DNA of 5,216 bases from Treponemataceae bacterium (GTDB taxonomy: Bacteria; Spirochaetota; Spirochaetia; Treponematales; Treponemataceae). Where the stretch lies: NCBI GenBank assembly GCA_024402455.1, contig JAKSTS010000089.1, positions 1-5,216 of the forward strand. Direction: 5' to 3'. The position numbers and the translations under genes were made by a program. Shown here piece after piece: positions 1 to 5,216 of this stretch; positions within the stretch are counted from its first letter, which is position 1; every line of letters starts with the position of its first letter. Below the pieces are notes generated by a model, which was given only the letters and a program-made list of their open reading frames with translations, did no database searches and was not told the origin of the DNA.

Positions 1-1710
1 GTACCAAACATTTTGTTTGTTATTTTCACAACTGCTTTAGGTGTTTCAGTTTCTGTCGTTTACAGACGGTCATTTGATTTTTTTGACGGTTCAGAATCAA
101 ATCTTGACAGGCTTTCAGGAAAGGCAAATTTAATTACTGTCGTTCAGTTTATAATTACTATTGCCGCATCACTTTTACTTCCGCTTGTTTTAAAACTTTC
201 TTGCAAACTTTTAGATATTTATTTTGTTCCGCATGATATGTGGTTTAGCACTTTAGGTTCTCTGTTTTTTGTTTCAACTAACTATTATGTTGTTTGGATT
301 CAGGAATTTGAACAGTGGCTTGAATGGCTTCCATTGCGCAGAAAAGATATTTCAATGGGACTTGTAAGACGACATGTTCTTGTTACATTAACTTCAACTG
401 TTGCAACTGTCCTTCTTGTTATGCTTTCATGCCGCAAAATGGAGCTTGGTAACTACGAAACAATCTGGGAATGTTATCGTACAAAAATGATTCCAGTTGG
501 TGCTTTCTGTGTTTTATTTTCTGTATTTATTCAGCGGAATGAAACACATCATGAAGCTCGACGACTTAATCATGTTGTAAAAATGATGGAAAAAATGGCA
601 GACAATGATTTTTCTTTGCGAAAAGAACCTGTTCATAGCCGTGATGACTACGGTATGCTTGCCATGTCAATTAATACTCTTGTTGAATCAACACGTGCAC
701 TGCTTAATACAATCAAAGAAACTGCTGAAGATTCGGAAGGCCGTGCAAAGGTTATGATGACTGGTGCAGAATCAACTGCTGCGGCTATTACACAGATTGC
801 CGGCACAATTACACAGGTTCGTGAATCTGTTGTAAACCAGTCGAGCGGTGTCGAAGAGGCCAGTGCTAGTATCCGTCAGATTGAACAGGCTGTCCGTAAA
901 CTTGATGAAGATGTTGGAATCCAGGTTTCAAGCATTGCAGAATCAACTGCTGCTGTTGATGAAATGGTTGCTAATGTCCGTTCTGTTAATGAAGTTCTCG
1001 AAAAGAACTCTGTTGCCGTTGGTCAGTTGAGAAAAGCTGCTGAAGAAGGTCAGCAGAGTGTTTCAGAAGCTGTTACATCTTCTCAGTCAATTCTTGAAGG
1101 TTCAAGTTCATTGCTTGATGCAACAAAAATTATTCAGACAATTGCTTCTCAGACAAACCTTCTTGCTATGAACGCTGCAATTGAGGCTGCTCATGCTGGT
1201 GAATCAGGAAAAGGTTTCTCTGTCGTTGCAGATGAAATTCGAAAACTTGCTGAACAGTCTAACCAGCAGGGTAAAGCAATTAATACAGAACTTAAAAATC
1301 TTAACGTGGCAATTGAAAAGGTTTCTGATTGTACGAAACTTGTTCAGAATCACTTTACAAGCATCTATAATCTTGCTGAAACTGTTCAGCTGCAGGAACG
1401 TGTTGTTATTTCGGCTATGGAAGAACAGCAGGAAGGCAATACACAGGTTCTTGCTTCAATGGAAAAAATCAACAAGATTGCAAATGAAACTCGAAACAGT
1501 TCAAAAGAAATGCTTGCCGGTGCTGCCGAAATTGTACGTGAAATGGAATCTTTGACAGAAGCAACTGGACAGATTAATGTTGCAATGGGCGAAATGGGGC
1601 AGAGCTCAGAAAAGATTCGTGAAATTGCTATGGATTCAAAGAATAAGTCTATTGAAAATTCTGAAGGTGTTGCTGTTCTTACAAAAGAAGTTGAACGCTT
1701 TAAGATTTAA
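1..1710 (+). CDS. Methyl-accepting chemotaxis protein, 5'-partial, with polytopic membrane sensor region
   Basis: This is a transmembrane chemoreceptor that signals to CheA/CheW and the flagellar motor. The frame is open from base 1 without a convincing start, and the TTG at 13 lies inside a hydrophobic helix, so the true start is upstream. Counting codons from base 1, hydrophobic segments lie near 3-21, 43-66, 78-100, 123-143 and 163-177. There is no large extracytoplasmic ligand domain, so the sensor appears to be embedded in the membrane. A HAMP-like linker spans about 176-235, with RDDYGML at 214-220. The rest is coiled coil. The conserved hairpin tip is at about 378-420 and includes [18 protein letters not shown] and [17 protein letters not shown] perfect methylation-site consensus, [10 protein letters not shown], lies at 281-290, with a near match at 471-480. 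The two cytoplasmic arms are almost equal in length. The protein ends in ERFKI, with no CheR-binding pentapeptide. The ligand is unknown. The family call is secure. Confidence 0.95.
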   Translation, partial: VPNILFVIFTTALGVSVSVVYRRSFDFFDGSESNLDRLSGKANLITVVQFIITIAASLLLPLVLKLSCKLLDIYFVPHDMWFSTLGSLFFVSTNYYVVWIQEFEQWLEWLPLRRKDISMGLVRRHVLVTLTSTVATVLLVMLSCRKMELGNYETIWECYRTKMIPVGAFCVLFSVFIQRNETHHEARRLNHVVKMMEKMADNDFSLRKEPVHSRDDYGMLAMSINTLVESTRALLNTIKETAEDSEGRAKVMMTGAESTAAAITQIAGTITQVRESVVNQSSGVEEASASIRQIEQAVRKLDEDVGIQVSSIAESTAAVDEMVANVRSVNEVLEKNSVAVGQLRKAAEEGQQSVSEAVTSSQSILEGSSSLLDATKIIQTIASQTNLLAMNAAIEAAHAGESGKGFSVVADEIRKLAEQSNQQGKAINTELKNLNVAIEKVSDCTKLVQNHFTSIYNLAETVQLQERVVISAMEEQQEGNTQVLASMEKINKIANETRNSSKEMLAGAAEIVREMESLTEATGQINVAMGEMGQSSEKIREIAMDSKNKSIENSEGVAVLTKEVERFKI

Positions 1711-1755
1711 TCTACGCTGGTTGAAGCGAATAAAGATTTGAAATGAATTTTACAC

Positions 1756-1786
1756 CGTCTGCAAGAATCTTGCAGACGTTTTTTTT
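1756..1786 (+). terminator. Intrinsic terminator of the chemoreceptor gene
   Basis: A perfect 10-bp stem, CGTCTGCAAG (1756-1765) and CTTGCAGACG (1769-1778), closes on a 3-nt AAT loop. It is followed directly by eight T (1779-1786). It begins 46 nt after the chemoreceptor stop codon. The T tract is only on the plus-strand side, so it works for leftward-to-rightward transcription. Confidence 0.93.
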
Positions 1787-1816
1787 ATGCAGGCAGTTAT
1801 GCTGATAAAAAATCAA

Positions 1817-1845
1817 TTGAATCATAAGCATATTTTACATATAAT
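1817..1845 (+). promoter_or_regulatory. Sigma-70-type promoter for the cytidylate kinase family gene
   Basis: A TTGAAT -35 box (1817-1822) and a perfect TATAAT -10 box (1840-1845) are separated by exactly 17 bp. They lie just after the upstream terminator. Transcription would begin near 1852, leaving a leader of about 50 nt before the ATG at 1901. The same hexamers and spacing recur at 3382-3410. This is prediction from sequence only. Confidence 0.7.
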
Positions 1846-1900
1846 GTTATTGAGGCTGTTTTAGCTGTATTTTTGATAATTTGCTTTTTATGGAGAAAAT

Positions 1901-2464
1901 ATGAATTCTTATAAAATTCCTTTAAATAAACAGGTTCGAATTGCTATTTCTGGCAAAAGTGGCTGTGGAAATACAACTGTGTCTACTTTGCTTGCTGAAA
2001 AGCTTGGTGTAACTCTTATAAACTTTACGTTCCGTCAGCTTGCAGTAGAGAAAAAAATGACTTTGCCTGAAATTCTTGAAGCTGCCAAAACTGATGATTC
2101 CATTGATAAAGAAGTTGACAGACGACAGGTTGAACTTGCAAAAAAAGAATCTTGCGTCCTTGGCTCAAGACTTGCTGTCTGGATGTTAAAAGAAGCAGAT
2201 TTAAAAGTATTTTTGCTTGCAGAACCTGAAATCCGTGCTGCACGCATTCAGAATAGGGAAGGCGGTGAACTGGCAGATATTATGGCTTTTACCCAAAAAA
2301 GAGATTCAGAAGATTCTGCAAGATATAAAGCACTTTATCAAATTGATAACACAAAATATGATTTTTGCGATTTGATTATTGATACAGCAAAATATAATCC
2401 AGAACAGATTGTAGATTTAATTCTTCAAAAACTTTTTGAGAAAAAGCTTGTTGAAGCTGTTTAA
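1901..2464 (+). CDS. Cytidylate kinase family protein (archaeal-type, P-loop)
   Basis: This 187-residue cytoplasmic P-loop protein resembles the archaeal-type cytidylate kinase family (cmk-like), whose members transfer phosphate from ATP to CMP or dCMP. The P-loop is GKSGCGNTT at residues 18-26, followed by a typical helix (VSTLLAEKLG). Other family landmarks are DRR at 73-75, the LGSRLAVWM stretch at 87-95 that matches the usual LEGRLAGWM, and ADLKVFLLAEPEIRAARI at 99-116. The lid region carries REGG and QKRDSEDSARYKALYQID (119-149), and the C-terminal strand is DLIIDT (157-162). Length fits the family. The start is supported by GGAG at 1892-1895, 5 nt before the ATG. One oddity is that the P-loop lysine is Asn24. 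A role in pyrimidine nucleotide metabolism is inferred from the family; the true substrate could differ, especially if the genome also encodes a standard bacterial CMP kinase. The gene appears monocistronic. Confidence 0.85.
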   Translation: MNSYKIPLNKQVRIAISGKSGCGNTTVSTLLAEKLGVTLINFTFRQLAVEKKMTLPEILEAAKTDDSIDKEVDRRQVELAKKESCVLGSRLAVWMLKEADLKVFLLAEPEIRAARIQNREGGELADIMAFTQKRDSEDSARYKALYQIDNTKYDFCDLIIDTAKYNPEQIVDLILQKLFEKKLVEAV

Positions 2465-2500
2465 TATTCAGGATTTTCAAAAATTTAGTTTTTACGACTT

Positions 2501-2525
2501 ACTGTGTTCTGAATATTCAGACAGT
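2501..2525 (+). other. Palindrome and imperfect hairpin downstream of the kinase gene
   Basis: TCTGAATATTCAGA (2508-2521) is a perfect 14-bp palindrome. Outer ACTG (2501-2504) and CAGT (2522-2525) extend the pairing across a 3-nt bulge. Its half AATATTCAG also occurs at 2463-2471, overlapping the kinase stop codon. It lies 36 nt after that stop and about 70 bp upstream of the predicted leuD -10 box. It could be part of a weak terminator or a protein-binding operator. No clean T tract follows, so neither role is settled. Confidence 0.4.
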
Positions 2526-2547
2526 TAAAAATATTTTGTATTTTTAA
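2525..2547. repeat. AT-only inverted repeat
   Basis: TTAAAAATA (2525-2533) and TATTTTTAA (2539-2547) are perfect 9-nt inverted copies around TTTTG. The stem has no G-C pair, so it is weak as RNA. It may contribute to transcription termination behind the kinase gene, or may just reflect AT-rich spacer DNA. A second AT dyad, ACATTTA/TAAATGT, follows at 2557-2572. Confidence 0.3.
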
Positions 2548-2571
2548 TTTTGTAAGACATTTAAATAAATG

Positions 2572-2600
2572 TGGCATTTACACAAAAACTATGATATTAT
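2572..2600 (+). promoter_or_regulatory. leuD: Candidate extended -10 promoter for the leuD-like gene
   Basis: TGATATTAT (2592-2600) fits an extended -10 element (TG-N-TATTAT). The segment 17 bp upstream, TGGCAT (2572-2577), is a poor -35 box, which extended -10 promoters tolerate. Start of transcription would be near 2607, giving a leader of about 90 nt. A perfect dyad, ATGATA-T-TATCAT (2591-2603), covers the -10 box and would be well placed for a repressor. The call is tentative. Confidence 0.4.
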
Positions 2601-2698
2601 CATTTAATTACAGGTTATAAACCTTGTTTGAAAATATTATCCATAGCTCTCTGCTGTTTGAAAAAATACAGTGGTGCAGGTTTTTACAGGAGAACTAG

Positions 2699-3229
2699 AT
2701 GAAACAGTTTGGTGGAAAAGTACTTTTCCTTGATCGCTCAGATATTAACACAGATGAGATTATTCCTTCAAAATATTTTACCGAAGCTTCAAAGCAGGCA
2801 TTAAAGCCTTATTTGTTAGAAGATTTAAAACTTGATGGTTTTAATCCAAAAGCTGATATTCCAGGAAAACGTGTTATTATTACACGCGAAAATTTTGGCT
2901 GCGGGGCTTCTGTTGAACAGGCTGTGCAGGCTCTTGAAGTAAATGAAATATATGCTTTTGTTGCTGCTAATTTTGCACGTCCGTTTAGACAGCAGATGTT
3001 TGCAGCAGGTTTGCTTGGTGTTGAAATGAACAAAAAAGACATTGAAGATATGTTTCACACTTTTGGCGAAAAAGATACAGATTCAATTATTACAATAAAT
3101 GATGATAATACTGCAAAAGTAAAACTCATATCAGGTTCTCTTTCAAAAAGCTATATTTTTAAATTAGATGCGCTTGAAAGAGAAATGATTGAAAAAGACA
3201 GTTGGCTTGGTTGCTCTGAAAAAAAATAA
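2699..3229 (+). CDS. leuD: 3-isopropylmalate dehydratase small subunit (LeuD)-like aconitase swivel protein
   Basis: This 176-residue protein matches the stand-alone swivel subunit of the aconitase superfamily. LeuD pairs with the iron-sulfur subunit LeuC to isomerise 2- to 3-isopropylmalate in leucine synthesis; related small subunits serve other hydro-lyases. Landmarks are DINTDEIIPSKYF (15-27), the PGKRVIITRENFGCG segment (55-69) and NFARPFRQQMF (91-101). Length is close to that of the short bacterial and archaeal-type subunits. The start is supported by AGGAG at 2688-2692, 6 nt before the ATG. Two features are odd. First, the motif after GCG reads ASVEQA (70-75) instead of the usual SSREHA, replacing the serine and arginine expected in the active site. 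Second, no leuC or other leucine gene flanks it. The reading frame is intact, so this does not look like a decaying pseudogene. It may serve another substrate, need a partner encoded elsewhere, or lack dehydratase activity. Confidence 0.8.
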   Translation: MKQFGGKVLFLDRSDINTDEIIPSKYFTEASKQALKPYLLEDLKLDGFNPKADIPGKRVIITRENFGCGASVEQAVQALEVNEIYAFVAANFARPFRQQMFAAGLLGVEMNKKDIEDMFHTFGEKDTDSIITINDDNTAKVKLISGSLSKSYIFKLDALEREMIEKDSWLGCSEKK

Positions 3230-3293
3230 AACATGCTGGGCAAAAATCTGCTGATTGCAGTATAACATTTGAGAAATGTAATGCTGCTTTTCA

Positions 3294-3330
3294 AGTTTCA
3301 GATGCTGAATCATTTGCAGCATCTGAAACT
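3294..3330 (+). terminator. Strong hairpin behind the leuD-like gene, probable terminator
   Basis: A perfect 14-bp stem, AGTTTCAGATGCTG (3294-3307) and CAGCATCTGAAACT (3317-3330), encloses a 9-nt loop. It starts 65 nt after the leuD-like stop codon. What follows is ATTATTATTG and then a more distant T run (3351-3356), so the U tract is poor. It most likely ends the leuD-like transcript, or else stabilises its 3' end. It has no T tract on the minus-strand side either. Confidence 0.6.
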
Positions 3331-3381
3331 ATTATTATTGTATAGGTTTGTTTTTTGATTAAAATAATCTGTAAAAAATTG

Positions 3382-3410
3382 TTGAATTTATAATACATAT
3401 TTTTTATAAT
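3382..3410 (+). promoter_or_regulatory. Sigma-70-type promoter for the lipoprotein gene
   Basis: TTGAAT (3382-3387) and TATAAT (3405-3410) are spaced by 17 bp, the same hexamers and spacing as the promoter at 1817-1845. Both spacers also contain CATATTTT. Transcription would start near 3417, about 155 nt before the lipoprotein ATG. A second TATAAT (3389-3394) lies inside the spacer without a good -35 box. Confidence 0.6.
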
Positions 3411-3474
3411 TGAATTGCTGTGTTAAAGCGTTTGTTTTAATTTGCAGTTTTGAAATTGTTTCTTTTTTATTGAT

Positions 3475-3527
3475 ATATGCAAAGTGTTTTGCATGTGGCT
3501 TAATACTGAAAAACATTTAGTTTTTCA
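3475..3527 (+). other. Paired hairpins in the lipoprotein mRNA leader
   Basis: Two hairpins lie in the predicted leader. The first is ATGCAAA (3477-3483) with TTTGCAT (3488-3494) on a GTGT loop, extendable by a T-G and an A-T pair. The second is TGAAAAAC (3507-3514) with GTTTTTCA (3520-3527) on an ATTTA loop. The second ends about 37 nt before the ribosome binding site. They may affect mRNA stability or translation. I do not recognise a known riboswitch class here. Confidence 0.4.
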
Positions 3528-3563
3528 ATAAATTAGTAAAATGTTGAAATAGAAGCAATAAAA

Positions 3564-3567
3564 GAGG
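3564..3567 (+). promoter_or_regulatory. Ribosome binding site that decides the lipoprotein start
   Basis: GAGG at 3564-3567 sits 5 nt before the ATG at 3573. The in-frame TTG at 3570 would be only 2 nt away, too close for normal initiation. The ATG at 3573 is therefore chosen, and it also gives a standard signal peptide start, MKKFF. Confidence 0.75.
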
Positions 3568-3572
3568 TTTTG

Positions 3573-3983
3573 ATGAAAAAGTTTTTTTTGTTATTGATAG
3601 TTTTGTGTTCTGTGTGCCTTGTTAGTTGTGGTGGCAGTAGTTCTTCGTCTGGTCCTGATGGTGGTGTTTCTGGCTGGGGATTTTATGATTTTTTTAATGG
3701 ACACACATGGTATCATATAGACGGCAACTCAAAAGATACTTTTACTTTCTCTGACAGAAAAGTTGCAAGAAAAATATATTCCAATACAAGTGGTAACTGG
3801 GTCGAAGTTTCTACTACTTCTGAAAAATCTTATACTTTGACAGATATTACAGGTGACGGTGCTCATGGAACTATAACAACAGAAGACTTGTTTGAAAATC
3901 ATCCTACAAGATATGTTTTTTTGACTTCTAAACAGGTCGTTTTGACATATAATAATTATACTGTTACTTTTTATACAGATTAG
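3573..3983 (+). CDS. Small secreted lipoprotein of unknown function
   Basis: I do not recognise the family. The 136-residue product opens with a lipoprotein signal peptide: MKK, a hydrophobic core (residues 4-17) and the lipobox LVSC ending at Cys19. It should be lipid-anchored, leaving a mature chain of 118 residues. After the cysteine comes a flexible Gly/Ser tether (residues 20-34, with five serines at 22-26). The rest is a compact domain rich in aromatic and beta-branched residues, including FNGHTWYHIDG (41-51), DTFTFSDRK (55-63), YTLTDITGDG, RYVFLTS and a terminal strand YTVTFYTD. The alternating pattern suggests a small beta-barrel or beta-sandwich, perhaps lipocalin-like, but that is inference. 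There are no cysteines after Cys19. It has its own promoter and terminator, so the neighbours give no clue to its role. In a spirochaete such a protein could face the periplasm or the cell surface. Confidence 0.8.
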   Translation: MKKFFLLLIVLCSVCLVSCGGSSSSSGPDGGVSGWGFYDFFNGHTWYHIDGNSKDTFTFSDRKVARKIYSNTSGNWVEVSTTSEKSYTLTDITGDGAHGTITTEDLFENHPTRYVFLTSKQVVLTYNNYTVTFYTD

Positions 3984-4040
3984 ATGACGTAAAAGAGATA
4001 TTAGATTTAGTGAAAATTTAATACATTTTTCAGTTGATAT

Positions 4041-4081
4041 AAAGCCCTTTGAGATGCTGTTTCAAAGGGCTTTGTTTTTTT
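4041..4081 (+). terminator. Intrinsic terminator between convergent lipoprotein and alcohol dehydrogenase genes
   Basis: A 12-bp perfect stem, AAAGCCCTTTGA (4041-4052) and TCAAAGGGCTTT (4062-4073), has a 9-nt loop and is followed after one G by seven T (4075-4081). It lies 57 nt after the lipoprotein stop codon. The T tract overlaps the stop codon of the opposing alcohol dehydrogenase (4080-4082). On the minus strand the hairpin is followed by ATATCAACTG with no U tract, so its main direction is plus. Confidence 0.9.
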
Positions 4082-5216
4082 ATAATGCCAGTTTATAAAT
4101 TTCGGCAATGTCTTCAGAACTTAGCTGCACAAACCCACCTGTTTTTCCGTCTTTTGGAAGACCGAAATTTTTTACAAGTTGCGGAATGTCTTCTGCTTTT
4201 CCCCCGAGTTCTGCCAAAGTTGCAGGCATTCCAATTGATTTTAAAAACGATTTAAATGCTGCAATGCCTTCAAGGGCTGTTTTTTCTGGATTTGAAAAAT
4301 CCATCTTGCAGTTCCAGACTCGCGTTGCCCATTGTGCAAACCGCATTACATCATGTTTGTAAACGAATGTCATCCATGCTGGCATAATAACAGCAAGACC
4401 TGCGCCGTGTGCACAGTCATACAGACCGCTCAGTTCATGTTCTATGCCATGGCTGTTCCAGTCCTGCGAACGGCCAACGCCAACGATGTTGTTATGCGCA
4501 ACCATGCCAGCCCACATTATATTTGCACGTGCTTCGTAATCATCAGAATTTTTGATTACTTTTGGAGTTTCATTTATCATTGCAAGGAGAACTGCTTCGC
4601 ATAACCGGTCTGTTGTTTCTACATTTTTTGTATTTGTAAAATATCGTTCGCAGACATGTGCAATAATATCTGTTGCACCACAGGCAGTCTGATATGCTGG
4701 CAATGTTTGTGTTAATGCCGGGTTTAAGATTGAAAAACGAGGTCTTATGCATTCGCCGCTTGCACCGCGTTTAAGCATGCCTTCTTTTTTTGTAATTACA
4801 GAATCCCCGGAACCTTCGGAACCTGCTGCTGCAATTGTTAATATTGTTCCAATTGGAAGTGCTTTTTGAGGACTTGCTTTTCCGCAGTAAAAATCCCAGA
4901 AATCGCCGTTATAACAGCAGCCCATTGCAATTGCTTTTGAACTGTCTATTACAGAACCGCCTCCAACTGCAAGGATAAAATCTATGCCTTCTTTTTTGCA
5001 AAGTTCAATTCCTTCGTAAACTAAAGTGCTGAGTGGATTCGGATGAACGCCGCCTAATTCAACAAAAGGTATGTTTTCTGCATTCAGTGATTTTTTTACT
5101 CTGTCTAAAAGACCAGATCTTTTAGCAGACTGACCTCCGAAGTGAAGCAAAACTTTGTTGCCTCCAAATTCTTTTACAAGTTTTCCGGCTTGTAATTCTG
5201 CGTCTTTGCCAAATGC
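4080..5216 (-). CDS. Iron-containing alcohol dehydrogenase, butanol dehydrogenase-like, 5'-partial
   Basis: This is a group III (iron-type) alcohol dehydrogenase resembling NAD(P)H-dependent butanol dehydrogenases and YqhD. These cytoplasmic enzymes reduce aldehydes to alcohols during fermentation. The frame is open to the window edge: 22 codons beginning AFGKDAEL precede the TTG at 5150, and FGK is a standard near-N-terminal motif of the family. About 10-15 residues and the true start therefore lie outside; 378 residues are visible against a usual 385-390. The nucleotide-binding GGGS is encoded at about 4953-4964, within AVGGGSVIDSSKAIA. All four expected metal ligands are present: Asp (4668-4670) and His (4656-4658) in TDIIAHV, His (4437-4439) in GIEHELSG, and His (4407-4409) in DCAHGAGL. 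Other family stretches are LPIGTILTIAAAGSE, RPRFSILNPALT and the C-terminal EDIAEIYKLA. It converges on the lipoprotein gene. Substrate and cofactor preference cannot be read from the sequence. Confidence 0.95.
   Translation of the reverse strand, partial: AFGKDAELQAGKLVKEFGGNKVLLHFGGQSAKRSGLLDRVKKSLNAENIPFVELGGVHPNPLSTLVYEGIELCKKEGIDFILAVGGGSVIDSSKAIAMGCCYNGDFWDFYCGKASPQKALPIGTILTIAAAGSEGSGDSVITKKEGMLKRGASGECIRPRFSILNPALTQTLPAYQTACGATDIIAHVCERYFTNTKNVETTDRLCEAVLLAMINETPKVIKNSDDYEARANIMWAGMVAHNNIVGVGRSQDWNSHGIEHELSGLYDCAHGAGLAVIMPAWMTFVYKHDVMRFAQWATRVWNCKMDFSNPEKTALEGIAAFKSFLKSIGMPATLAELGGKAEDIPQLVKNFGLPKDGKTGGFVQLSSEDIAEIYKLAL

Larger units (their letters stand above)
3230..3572. other. 343-bp gene-free interval with terminator, promoter and structured leader
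   Basis: No credible coding sequence lies here on either strand. Reading left to right it holds a small 6-bp hairpin, ACATTT-GAG-AAATGT (3265-3279), the long leuD-side hairpin (3294-3330), a short dyad GATTA-AAA-TAATC (3357-3369), a sigma-70-type promoter (3382-3410), two further hairpins (3475-3527) and the ribosome binding site of the lipoprotein gene. The section after 3331 is very AT-rich. Confidence 0.7.

Noticed and set aside
13..15. TTG at 13 as the start of the chemoreceptor and TTG at 5150 as the start of the alcohol dehydrogenase
   Set aside because: Both frames stay open to the window edge. The first TTG is inside a membrane helix, and the second is downstream of family-typical N-terminal residues (FGKDAEL).
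848..1555. Two open frames (848-1030 and 1181-1555) inside the chemoreceptor gene
   Set aside because: They are out-of-frame shadows of a clearly conserved coiled-coil protein, with no recognisable domain or ribosome binding site.
2025..2247. Two overlapping minus-strand open frames opposite the kinase gene
   Set aside because: They lie wholly antisense to a gene with family motifs in its own frame and show no protein-like features.
2570..2584. TGTG-N7-CACA as a CRP-type site upstream of the leuD-like gene
   Set aside because: The half-site spacing and flanking bases do not fit the TGTGA-N6-TCACA consensus.
2625..2668. Repeated TGTTTGAAAA segments in the leuD-like leader as a possible T-box or attenuator
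   Set aside because: Only two short A/T-rich copies; no T-box core sequence, leader peptide with leucine codons, or terminator is visible before the start codon.
2809..3058. Minus-strand open frames opposite the leuD-like gene
   Set aside because: Antisense shadows; the plus-strand frame carries the aconitase swivel motifs.
3233..3265. Ten-codon open frame starting ATG CTG GGC after leuD
   Set aside because: Very short, with no ribosome binding site; it lies between a stop codon and a terminator-like hairpin.
4049..4752. Plus-strand open frames (4049-4604) and a second minus-strand frame (4570-4752) over the alcohol dehydrogenase gene
   Set aside because: The conserved dehydrogenase frame on the minus strand explains this DNA, including all four metal ligands.

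Overview
The window looks like chromosomal DNA from a low-GC, host-associated spirochaete, most likely a Treponema. The evidence is the AT-rich base composition, a long chemoreceptor with a membrane-integral sensor, an archaeal-type cytidylate kinase family protein, a lipobox lipoprotein and a fermentative iron-type alcohol dehydrogenase. This assignment rests on protein character and is an inference; no rRNA or other marker gene is present. I see no tRNA, CRISPR array, insertion sequence or prophage gene.

Layout: (1) 1-1710 (+), the 3' portion of a methyl-accepting chemotaxis protein that is already open at base 1, so its true start lies upstream. It ends at a textbook intrinsic terminator (1756-1786). 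(2) A TTGAAT-N17-TATAAT promoter at 1817-1845 drives a 187-residue cytidylate kinase family protein (1901-2464). (3) A 234-bp AT-rich spacer holds several dyads and a weak extended -10 promoter. It leads to an orphan LeuD-like aconitase swivel protein (2699-3229) with no leuC beside it. (4) A 343-bp gene-free stretch (3230-3572) contains a 14-bp-stem hairpin behind leuD, a second TTGAAT-N17-TATAAT promoter (3382-3410) and a structured leader of about 155 nt. (5) That leader precedes a small unrecognised lipoprotein (3573-3983). (6) A strong hairpin terminator (4041-4081) separates it from a convergent, 5'-truncated iron-containing (butanol-type) alcohol dehydrogenase on the minus strand (4080-5216).

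Each plus-strand gene seems to have its own promoter and/or terminator, so this reads as a run of single-gene transcription units and not as an operon. I see no clear functional link joining chemoreception, nucleotide metabolism, the LeuD-like protein, the lipoprotein and the alcohol dehydrogenase. No obviously new multi-gene system is visible. The most interesting item is the LeuD-like protein: its aconitase active-site motif reads GCGASVEQA where the family normally has GCGSSREHA, so two residues expected to act in catalysis and substrate binding are replaced in an otherwise intact gene. Secondary items are the P-loop lysine-to-asparagine replacement in the kinase, the polytopic sensor of the chemoreceptor, and the structured leader of the lipoprotein gene.
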